Shown here piece by piece: positions 1 to 5,231 of a stretch of 5,231 nucleotides of DNA. Position 1 is the stretch's first letter; each line of letters begins with the position of its first letter. The notes under the pieces are model-generated. The model saw only the letters and a list, made by a program, of their open reading frames with translations. It searched no databases and was not told the origin of the DNA. Source of the stretch: Flavobacteriales bacterium UBA2040 (GTDB taxonomy: Bacteria > Bacteroidota > Bacteroidia > Flavobacteriales_D > Crocinitomicaceae); assembly GCA_002332715.1 (NCBI GenBank), contig DDBE01000171.1, forward strand, positions 1 to 5,231, given 5' to 3'. The translations under genes were made by a program, and so were the position numbers.

Positions 1-20
1 TTAACAGAACTTTAACAGAA

Positions 21-1211
21 TTAATATTCGTTAAAAATTCCTCTTTTCGCATTCAAGTAGCTTGCCAATCCAAAGAGGATATAAGCCAGGGCCAAGGCTG
101 CTATTGACACGCATGCTAAATCTGTGCCAATGTACAATCCACCGGTTTCAAACATGTTGTCTAAGAAATATTTGAATATAAAAAATATACCTACTCCAAT
201 GACGGAAACGATTCCAAATATTTTTATGAAATACATGGAGAAACTTCGAATCAAATCTTTTGGGGGATAACCCATTCGAAGTAAGGTTCTTACTTCATAT
301 GCATTTCTAGATAGGAGCAATTGTAGATACTGAATTAGTACTAATCCCGAAACGAAAACGGCGATTATTGAAACACCTAGAACAACGAAAATTAAAGTCC
401 CTACGACACTTTTCAGTCGACCAACAACCATTTGCGAGTTCTTTGATTCCAAACCTCGTTCTTTCAACATTTCTTCCACCAAACCGAACTCACTTTCTTT
501 ACCTGAAATCATTATTTGGGTGATTTTGTTTTCGACCTTACCGGCATACACCTCGTTTCCATATTGCATAAACGATGCGGGAACTAAGATGGATGACACT
601 TCGTTTGTAAATCCAATGATTTGAACGTTGACATGTTCTTCTTTGCTTGAATTATTTGGATCGCGAAGACGGAATTTAAATTTCAACTTCATGGCCAGAT
701 CATCCGATACTTGAGGTATTTCTTGTGCGCTCATGAAGGTGTTGAGCATAACGATAAACTCTCGAGGTAGAATGATAGGCACAAATGCATCGCCTTTTTT
801 CCATTTCCAATTGGGAACTTTAATATCTAAAAAATCAGCATCGACTGTTTGAACAAAAACATCTGAACGAAAGTACGGTACGAGTTTCTCTGTTCTGTCG
901 GTTTCAAATGAAACGTCAAAATTGTTGCTTTCAACAGGTTTTACGTCTTGAATAAAGGATTTCGCCTTGATTTTTTCGATTTCTTTTAAAGAAAAGTCAG
1001 TTTTCGTCAAATTCAAGGTACTTGCATTGCTCACTTTCTTTTGAACGATGATCGTATTGGGCCCAAGAATTTCTTCTCCTTTTCCAAATTCATTCACTTT
1101 AATCAAGTAGTGAATAGAGGTTACGAGAAAAGTAATTCCCATGAAGGCGCCCATCATCGCAATGATCAATTGTTTTTTATCCTGATTTCTGAATAGAATT
1201 TTGTTCAGCAT
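21..1211 (-). CDS. FtsX/MacB-type ABC transporter permease
   Basis: This is a 396-residue inner-membrane protein with the classic FtsX/MacB layout. It has one N-terminal membrane segment (about residues 15-37), a large extracytoplasmic domain (about 38-265), and three C-terminal membrane segments (about 268-297, 327-350 and 364-386). The cytoplasmic stretch after the second segment (about 301-322, with 'EVRTLLRMGYPPKDL') resembles the loop that docks on the ATPase in this family. The start ATG lies 4 bases after the stop of the ATPase gene, so the two are surely co-expressed and form one transporter. Members of this family often couple ATP hydrolysis to mechanical work on the periplasmic side (lipoprotein release, export, or cell-wall hydrolase control) rather than to classic transport. 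The substrate cannot be told from sequence. The extracytoplasmic domain shows no motif I recognise. The family call is firm; the role is open. Confidence 0.85.
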   Translation of the reverse strand: MLNKILFRNQDKKQLIIAMMGAFMGITFLVTSIHYLIKVNEFGKGEEILGPNTIIVQKKVSNASTLNLTKTDFSLKEIEKIKAKSFIQDVKPVESNNFDVSFETDRTEKLVPYFRSDVFVQTVDADFLDIKVPNWKWKKGDAFVPIILPREFIVMLNTFMSAQEIPQVSDDLAMKLKFKFRLRDPNNSSKEEHVNVQIIGFTNEVSSILVPASFMQYGNEVYAGKVENKITQIMISGKESEFGLVEEMLKERGLESKNSQMVVGRLKSVVGTLIFVVLGVSIIAVFVSGLVLIQYLQLLLSRNAYEVRTLLRMGYPPKDLIRSFSMYFIKIFGIVSVIGVGIFFIFKYFLDNMFETGGLYIGTDLACVSIAALALAYILFGLASYLNAKRGIFNEY

Positions 1212-1215
1212 GGTA

Positions 1216-1857
1216 TTATAATTTTAATTCTCGTGTATAGTTGTAATCGTAGGTGTCGCCCAAAGAAGTCAGTACAAATCCTGCACCCAATTCTTCGCAA
1301 CGTTCATGAATTAATTTCATGCATTTTTGCGCATTTTCCTTGTCCAAGTGCGAAAAAGGTTCGTCCATGATTAACCATTCGAAAGGCTGACTTAGTGCTC
1401 TTACAATTGCAACTCTTTGCTGCTGTCCCATGGAAAGTAATCCGCAATCTTGTTTCCATTTGTCGCCAATTCCTAGAAATTCAAGTTGTTTTTTTAATGT
1501 CTCAACGGTCACGTTTTCTTGCAACATGTTTTTTAGTATTAGATTGTCTTCGACGCTCAGATTTGGAAACAGCTGCAAATCTTGAAAAATAACAGACATT
1601 TTTCCTTGACGAATCGGCGTCCAATCATTGGGTGAAAATGTTTTTATGTCGACACCATCGTATGTGATTTCGCCAGAATAATCTTTTCGGAGACCAATAG
1701 AGGTGAAGGTGAAAGTTGATTTTCCTTTACCGCTTGATGCGTTCAAAAGGATCCGTTCGCCAGATTTGAGCTCAATTTTATTTCCCCAAATACTTTCCGC
1801 ACTATGGTTTATAGATGCAAGTGGAGTAGGCATAACCTGATTAAAAACAATATTCAT
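1216..1857 (-). CDS. ABC transporter ATP-binding protein, partner of the downstream permease
   Basis: This is a 213-residue ATPase domain of the LolD/MacB/FtsE size class. Visible motifs in order are the Walker A loop at 40-48 (ASSGKGKST), the Q-loop at Q92 (VIFQDLQLFP), the signature at 141-145 (LSMGQ), Walker B at 161-167 (WLIMDEP, catalytic E166) and the D-loop at 169-172 (SHLD). Three positions deviate from consensus. The first Walker A glycine is Ala40, the second glycine of LSGGQ is Met143, and the H-loop histidine expected after 'VLT' is Ser198 ('VLTSLGD'). Nucleotide binding and dimer formation still look possible. Loss of the H-switch may slow hydrolysis, or may be normal for this subfamily. 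The ATG at 1857 gives a normal N-terminus for such domains. The gene lies 42 bases after miaA and 4 bases before the permease. It energises that permease at the inner membrane; the substrate is unknown. Confidence 0.88.
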   Translation of the reverse strand: MNIVFNQVMPTPLASINHSAESIWGNKIELKSGERILLNASSGKGKSTFTFTSIGLRKDYSGEITYDGVDIKTFSPNDWTPIRQGKMSVIFQDLQLFPNLSVEDNLILKNMLQENVTVETLKKQLEFLGIGDKWKQDCGLLSMGQQQRVAIVRALSQPFEWLIMDEPFSHLDKENAQKCMKLIHERCEELGAGFVLTSLGDTYDYNYTRELKL

Positions 1858-1871
1858 GTGTCGCTTTTTAC

Positions 1872-1895
1872 GGAATGATTTTCAATAATCATTCC
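1872..1895 (-). other. Perfect intergenic hairpin between miaA and the ABC ATPase gene
   Basis: Bases 1872-1880 (GGAATGATT) and 1887-1895 (AATCATTCC) are perfect inverted repeats around a 6-base loop. The structure begins 4 bases after the miaA stop codon and ends 14 bases before the ATPase start, so it fills most of the 42-base gap. Neither side has a T-run, so it is not a typical intrinsic terminator. It could stabilise the 3' end of the upstream message, weaken read-through into the ABC genes, or be a binding site for a dimeric regulator. The repeat is directly visible; its role is inference. Confidence 0.55.
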
Positions 1896-1899
1896 AAAG

Positions 1900-2823
1900 T
1901 TAAGAGATGATTTCTTTTTGGCGTAAGTCTTCGATTATTTCATCCAATCGACCTTGGGTTGTATTAGAGGTAAGCCACTTATTATCATTGTCTCTGCGAA
2001 ACCATGTTAGTTGACGTTTGGCATATCGACGACTGTTTTGTTGAATTTGAGAAATAGCTTCGTCAAGTGTTATTTCTTCTGAAAGATGAGCGAAAATCTC
2101 TTTGTAGCCAACTGTGTTCATACTTTGTAAATGCGAAAAATGGGCGACACTTTTGACTTCTTCAACTAATCCTTTGTCTATCATCTGAATCACACGATGA
2201 TCAATTCTTTTGTACAGCTCTTTTCGCGGAAAGTCGATTACGTAACGAAGGGGTTCGAAATTCCTTTTTTGCTGAGAATTCGTTCTTACTTGCTTCATCG
2301 TTTTACCGGAAAGGGTATTGATTTCCAATGCTCTTAGTACGCGATGCGGATTATTCAAATCGACAATTTCAGCGTATTCAGGATCCCTTTTCGTTAGTTC
2401 CAGTTGAAGCGACATTAATCCCTCTTTTTCGAGTTTCGCTTGCCATTCTTTCTTGACTTCTTCATTGGAAGGCAAAGGATCTAAACCATAACATAGCGCA
2501 TCTATGAATAATCCTGAGCCTCCTGCCAAGATCGCAAAGTTTTGATTTTCAAATAGTTTATCTAAAACTGATAAGGCTTCTTTTTCAAATTGAGCAGCAG
2601 AAACAGGGTTTTCTATAGAATGAGAATTGATGAAATGATGTGGGGCACTATTGATTTCTTCTGGACTTGGTTTTGCTGTGCCAATTGAGATTTCGGTGTA
2701 GAACTGTCGAGAATCTCCAGATAAAATTTCACAGTTCAACTGCTGAGCTAGAGCAATAGCCAATTGCGTTTTACCGCTTGCCGTGGGTCCTTGAAGTACG
2801 ATTAATTTCTTATCAGAACTCAT
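1900..2823 (-). CDS. miaA: tRNA dimethylallyltransferase MiaA
   Basis: The enzyme transfers a dimethylallyl group from DMAPP to N6 of adenosine 37 in tRNAs that read codons starting with U (i6A37), which helps codon reading. The 307-residue length is normal for the family. The P-loop is at 12-19 (GPTASGKT). The DSxQxY-like element at 37-42 (DSRQFY) is followed by IGTAKP at 47-52. Other family blocks are 'PHHFI', 'AGGSGLFIDAL', 'NPHRVLRALEI' with 'SGKT' after it, 'LYKRIDHRV', 'TVGYKEI', and the C-terminal 'RRYAKRQLTWFRRD', which is highly characteristic. Gly36 sits just before the conserved Asp, as expected for a variable position. The start ATG overlaps the stop of the transglycosylase gene (ATGA), which points to translational coupling. 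There are no truncations or missing motifs, and the identification is firm. Confidence 0.97.
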   Translation of the reverse strand: MSSDKKLIVLQGPTASGKTQLAIALAQQLNCEILSGDSRQFYTEISIGTAKPSPEEINSAPHHFINSHSIENPVSAAQFEKEALSVLDKLFENQNFAILAGGSGLFIDALCYGLDPLPSNEEVKKEWQAKLEKEGLMSLQLELTKRDPEYAEIVDLNNPHRVLRALEINTLSGKTMKQVRTNSQQKRNFEPLRYVIDFPRKELYKRIDHRVIQMIDKGLVEEVKSVAHFSHLQSMNTVGYKEIFAHLSEEITLDEAISQIQQNSRRYAKRQLTWFRRDNDNKWLTSNTTQGRLDEIIEDLRQKEIIS

Positions 2824-4259
2824 TTGTATAAAACCTTGTATTCTAGATAACGGGCGTAGATTTCCCGCACGTATTTATAAGTGATTGACCCTCTCATGGC
2901 ACCGTGACGAACGACTTCATCGCCATAAAACTCTTTTTTGGATAGACGTAGAATCATTTCCTCGACATTGTCATTCCAAATTTTTGGGTCTTTTCCATAT
3001 TTTGTAGCGAGTCGCTGAGCATCGTATACGTGTCCTTGACCACAATTGTAGCTTGCCAAAGTAAACTTCATACATTCGATATCATCCTTTATGGTTTTCT
3101 TCCAAATTTTAAAGTCGTAGCTGATTTTCTTTGCACCACCATTGATTTGCACTTCTGGCGGAGAATCGGGATAAACGCCGTACGTTGGACCAATTTCAGG
3201 CATAAATTGCATGATTGAATACGCTCCACCAAATGAAACGGCGTTGGGGTTGAAGCGAGATTCTTGGAAACTCAAAGCTGCGAGCCATCGCCAATCTACA
3301 TTGTGTTTGATGCCTGCATTGCGGAAGAATTGTTCATAATCCGCCAATTTGCCTTTCGAATAGTTCTTCGTCGAATTTGTTTCAGTTTTATCTCCTTCTA
3401 AATACCCAGCTTGTCCAAGCTCGAAGTATTTGTGATAGATGTATTTGTAAACAGGTGTTTTTGTGAATCCATCCAGCCAATTGTCCATTCTTGCTTTCAA
3501 CAGAGGACTTGACTTCCGCATACCGAAAGCAATTTTTTGTTTTGCTGAAAGGGGCACTGTAACATCCAAATTATCAAAGAGTCGTGCATTGATTTGGGCA
3601 ACGTTTTGTTCAACTACCGTATAATCGATCATTCCTTCCGACACCATTTCAATAAGTTCTTCTGTGCCGAGGATCCCATTTTCTTTTTGGATATATATTG
3701 TGTCACCAATTTCTTCCTGAAGATTTTTTAAGCGATCGAAGTAACTAGATTCCTTCCAGACATTGACCTTCTTTTTGGCTAATTGCGAGGCATCAGAAAC
3801 AAAAAGGGTGCTTCCTAATGTATCTGAATTGGCCTTTCTTTGCACCAAGACTTGCGGAATACTCATTAGCGGTCTACTAAAGTTGATGATCTTTTTCCGG
3901 TCTGCAGTAACTGTAAGGTTACAGGCAATTACATCGCCATCACCATTTTTCACTTCGTCGATGACATGGTCGAGATTATCAATTACCTTTATTTCCAGTT
4001 CGATACCTAATTCTTTCGTGAACTCCTTTAAGATTTCGTATTCAAATCCCATTTCCTTTTCTCTGTACTCGAAATAGGAGCTAGAACTATTTTCAGCCAA
4101 GACGATCAATTTTCCTCTTTTCATGATTTTGTCTAAATCAGAAACGTACTCATTTGTGTCGTAAACTGTAGGGTTTTCTTTTTCTTCCATCACACAGCCC
4201 AAAAGAAGAAAAGTCAGTACGAAACTGACCCATAGGAACTTATATGTGGATTGCGCCAT
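2820..4259 (-). CDS. mltF: MltF-like membrane-bound lytic murein transglycosylase (lipoprotein)
   Basis: The 479-residue protein cleaves peptidoglycan glycan strands to 1,6-anhydromuropeptides. An N-terminal signal peptide ends in a lipobox (LLGC), with Cys22 as the lipidation site, so the mature protein is membrane-anchored in the envelope. Residues about 48-283 form a periplasmic solute-binding-protein family 3 domain (for example 'GFEYEILKEF', 'CNLTVTADRKKIINFSRP'). Residues about 305-479 form an SLT lysozyme-like domain. The likely catalytic acid is Glu333 in 'SFQESRFNPNAV', followed by 'GAYSIMQFMP' (345-354), 'ASYNCGQGHV' (402-411) and 'YVREIYARY' (463-471). This two-domain order is that of MltF, and the length is close to the E. 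coli protein of about 518 residues. In Pseudomonas MltF the binding domain senses muropeptides and controls activity; I infer the same here. The gene lies 52 bases after acpH and overlaps miaA by 4 bases. The residues after Cys22 are acidic (VMEEKEN), which in some Bacteroidetes can mark surface export. Confidence 0.92.
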   Translation of the reverse strand: MAQSTYKFLWVSFVLTFLLLGCVMEEKENPTVYDTNEYVSDLDKIMKRGKLIVLAENSSSSYFEYREKEMGFEYEILKEFTKELGIELEIKVIDNLDHVIDEVKNGDGDVIACNLTVTADRKKIINFSRPLMSIPQVLVQRKANSDTLGSTLFVSDASQLAKKKVNVWKESSYFDRLKNLQEEIGDTIYIQKENGILGTEELIEMVSEGMIDYTVVEQNVAQINARLFDNLDVTVPLSAKQKIAFGMRKSSPLLKARMDNWLDGFTKTPVYKYIYHKYFELGQAGYLEGDKTETNSTKNYSKGKLADYEQFFRNAGIKHNVDWRWLAALSFQESRFNPNAVSFGGAYSIMQFMPEIGPTYGVYPDSPPEVQINGGAKKISYDFKIWKKTIKDDIECMKFTLASYNCGQGHVYDAQRLATKYGKDPKIWNDNVEEMILRLSKKEFYGDEVVRHGAMRGSITYKYVREIYARYLEYKVLYK

Positions 4260-4311
4260 TGAAATTTGAATAATGAATATGAAAGTTACAAAATAATTGT
4301 GAAACCTGAGA

Positions 4312-4851
4312 TTACTTGGGGAGAAGGACGAGGTTGTTCAGATAAACATGAGCGTCTCTCATATATATATCGAATGTTTTTTCTATTTCTGGTCTGAACT
4401 CATGGAATACGTCTAGACCGTTCACTAATTCATTTTCGAAGGAAATTCTTCGAGAAACACCTAGACACGCTTTGTACAACTCATGTTCAAATTGATATTG
4501 GTACAGCCAGTTTTTTTCTCCCATTTTTGCAATTAATAAGCGAAAATGATCAGTGAATTCATCGTGAGAAAGGTCTGCAGAATCATAGAAATCTTGTGTG
4601 AAATCGGCTAAATCTTCCTCGTGGAAATCCTTCCAACTTTCAGCGAGTAGATGATCGAAATATAAATCGATTGCGATGCCAGCAATCTTGGGAAGAGGTT
4701 TGTACAAAATTTGGAGCAGGTCATGAACTGCGGGATGATTGTCGATGTACGAGTCAATGCTTCTATGGAGAAATACACCTTGTTGTGTTTTGTGCCGCAA
4801 ATAGGACAAATCCTTTCCTCGTACGAAATCACCGAAGAGATTTGCGAGCAT
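4312..4851 (-). CDS. acpH: Acyl carrier protein phosphodiesterase (AcpH family), N-terminally truncated by an upstream in-frame stop
   Basis: AcpH removes the 4'-phosphopantetheine group from holo-ACP, turning over the prosthetic group of fatty-acid synthesis in the cytoplasm. Family blocks visible in the 179-residue open part are 'NLFGDFVRGK' (4-13), 'LHRSIDSYIDNHPAV' (28-42), and 'IDLYFDHLLAESW' (61-73). The Asp of 'GDFVRG' (residue 8 here) aligns with the important metal-site Asp24 of E. coli AcpH. The protein is about 16 residues shorter than expected. The missing start lies in the same frame just upstream, behind a TGA (separate entry). Translation could begin at the ATG used here, 15 bases after that TGA, giving a product without the conserved first strand. 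So the gene may be a fresh pseudogene, a shortened working gene, or a sequencing error in an intact one. The family call is firm; functionality is uncertain. Confidence 0.82.
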   Translation of the reverse strand: MLANLFGDFVRGKDLSYLRHKTQQGVFLHRSIDSYIDNHPAVHDLLQILYKPLPKIAGIAIDLYFDHLLAESWKDFHEEDLADFTQDFYDSADLSHDEFTDHFRLLIAKMGEKNWLYQYQFEHELYKACLGVSRRISFENELVNGLDVFHEFRPEIEKTFDIYMRDAHVYLNNLVLLPK

Positions 4852-4899
4852 CAGTTCTTTGTCGTTTCAAGAGAAATAAAGGTGTCCAAGAAAATTCAT
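4852..4899 (-). pseudogene. acpH: Cut-off N-terminus of acpH with in-frame TGA stop
   Basis: Reading the minus strand from the ATG at 4897-4899 gives MNFLGHLYFS, then TGA (4867-4869), then NDKEL, then the ATG at 4851 and 'LANLFGDFVRGK', all in one frame. 'MNFLAHLxLS' is the standard start of AcpH proteins. Counting the TGA as one residue puts the Asp of 'GDFVRG' at position 24, exactly where E. coli AcpH has it, and the total length becomes 195, close to the family's roughly 193. Coding identity is therefore kept on both sides of the stop. One base change (GGA to TGA) would explain it, as Gly is a plausible residue there. No frameshift is needed. Confidence 0.8.
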
Positions 4900-5144
4900 C
4901 TGCTAAAGATAGATGGTTTGCCACGAATTGTACGAAATTGCACGAATGTTTGTTTTGCATTATGGTTTAGTTTTGCCGCGATCGCGAAGCCGAAACGAAG
5001 TTAATTATACTAAATTACACCATTTTTTGTACGGCGGCATAGCGATTGGGCCCAGCAGTATTTCTGTATTGTTCTCATAGAAAATCACAGTTTTCATATA
5101 GTTTAGTGGAAATTAGTGTCATTCGTGGCGAGAAAAAAGAGGAC
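4900..5144. other. Intergenic region upstream of acpH
   Basis: About 245 bases lie between the terminator of the right-hand gene and the original acpH start. They must hold the promoter for the acpH-mltF-miaA run, since the terminator isolates it from the gene before. No strong promoter stands out. The Bacteroidetes -7 consensus TAnnTTTG is matched 7 of 8 at 4904-4911 (TATCTTTA) and at about 5011-5018 (TAATTTAG), both on the minus strand, without a good -33 element. The stretch also holds the inverted repeats described separately, a 10-bp palindrome CGCGATCGCG (4977-4986), and a 30-codon minus-strand open frame (5005-5097, starting MKTVIFYENN) that resembles nothing I know. No RNA gene was recognised. 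Confidence 0.5.
4920..5129. repeat. 210-bp segment bounded by GCCACGAAT inverted repeats (MITE-like)
   Basis: The plus strand at 4920-4948 and the minus strand at 5129-5101 are 29-base inverted repeats that agree at 20 positions, including the first nine (GCCACGAAT) at the outer ends. Each arm contains three CACGAA-like hexamers (CACGAA, TACGAA, CACGAA in the left arm; CACGAA, CACTAA, CACTAA in the right) spaced 9 and then 10 bases apart, so both arms share the same internal pattern. No target-site duplication is obvious outside the ends, and there is no transposase. From memory, similar 'GCCACGAATTACACGAAT' sequences recur between genes in many Bacteroidetes; I could not check this. It may be an old non-autonomous element or a dispersed intergenic repeat. 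Confidence 0.5.
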
Positions 5145-5176
5145 AAAAAAAATCCTGTCTCGTTTGAAACAGGATT
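5145..5176 (-). terminator. Intrinsic transcription terminator of the right-hand gene
   Basis: On the minus strand AATCCTGTTTC pairs with GAGACAGGATT across a 4-base AAAC loop. The 11-bp stem has a single G-U pair and runs into eight T residues (5152-5145). It starts 19 bases after the TAA of the partial gene at the right edge. This is a textbook Rho-independent terminator for that gene. On the plus strand no T-run follows the hairpin, so it works in one direction only. Confidence 0.9.
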
Positions 5177-5195
5177 ACAGATTTATTAATTTTGA

Positions 5196-5231
5196 TTAAT
5201 ATTCGTCTTCGTTGAATAAGAAATCTTCGCG
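5196..5231 (-). CDS. C-terminal end of an unidentified gene (partial)
   Basis: The last eleven codons of a minus-strand gene enter from the right edge, reading REDFLFNEDEY and then TAA (5196-5198). The frame is chosen because the tail is acidic and ends a short distance before a strong terminator of the same direction. The other two minus-strand frames give no stop so well placed. Too little is present to name the protein. An acidic, aromatic tail like this is found in many unrelated cytoplasmic proteins. Confidence 0.6.
   Translation of the reverse strand, partial: REDFLFNEDEY

Noticed and set aside
1872..1895. Intrinsic terminator after miaA
   Set aside because: The stem is perfect but neither strand has a T-run after it, and the ABC genes follow within 42 bases.
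4867..4869. TGA read as an amino acid (recoded glycine as in some candidate phyla, or selenocysteine)
   Set aside because: The four neighbouring complete genes contain many GGN glycines and no internal TGA over more than 1,300 codons, and the mltF-like gene ends naturally in TGA. No selenoprotein family fits AcpH.
4904..4911. TATCTTTA as the acpH -7 promoter element
   Set aside because: It matches TAnnTTTG at only 7 of 8 positions, lacks a well-spaced -33 TTTG-like element, and would start transcription almost on the original ATG. It is mentioned but not called.
4671..5004. Plus-strand open frames of about 97-99 codons antisense to the acpH 5' end
   Set aside because: They overlap conserved acpH coding sequence, are rich in Cys and Arg, and resemble no family; they are antisense shadows.
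5005..5097. Small minus-strand open frame of 30 codons (starts MKTVIFYENN)
   Set aside because: It is short, lies inside the inverted-repeat segment, has no recognised similarity and no clear start signal. Chance is the simpler explanation.

Overview
The window looks like the chromosome of a Bacteroidetes (Bacteroidota) bacterium, most likely of the Flavobacteriales type. The reasons are the AT-rich, compact gene layout, the absence of clear Shine-Dalgarno sequences, a MltF-like lipoprotein, an ABC ATPase with the 'SGKGKS' P-loop style I associate with this phylum, and an intergenic 'GCCACGAAT' repeat. This placement is inference from style and protein sequence, not from a marker gene.

Everything recognisable is on the minus strand, so the window reads from right to left. 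At the far right (5196-5231) are the last codons of an unidentified gene, followed by a strong intrinsic terminator (5145-5176). Next is an intergenic stretch of about 245 bases (4900-5144) that holds a pair of 29-bp imperfect inverted repeats bounding a 210-bp MITE-like segment. A run of five genes follows: an AcpH-type acyl-carrier-protein phosphodiesterase (4312-4851, with its natural N-terminus cut off by an in-frame TGA at 4867-4869); a MltF-like lytic transglycosylase lipoprotein (2820-4259); the tRNA dimethylallyltransferase miaA (1900-2823, overlapping the previous gene by 4 bases); an ABC transporter ATPase (1216-1857); and an FtsX/MacB-type ABC permease (21-1211, 4 bases after the ATPase). 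A perfect 9-bp hairpin sits between miaA and the ABC pair.

The tight spacing suggests one transcript, or two if the miaA-ABC hairpin separates them. The genes have different jobs: cofactor turnover on acyl carrier protein, peptidoglycan cleavage, tRNA A37 modification, and an envelope ABC machine of unknown substrate. I read this as an ordinary housekeeping cluster. The ATPase and permease clearly form one transporter; the other neighbours need not share a pathway.

The two observations most worth a second look are the single-codon interruption of acpH, which looks like a GGA-to-TGA nonsense change in an otherwise intact gene, and the inverted-repeat segment just upstream of it. I see no convincing new biological system here.
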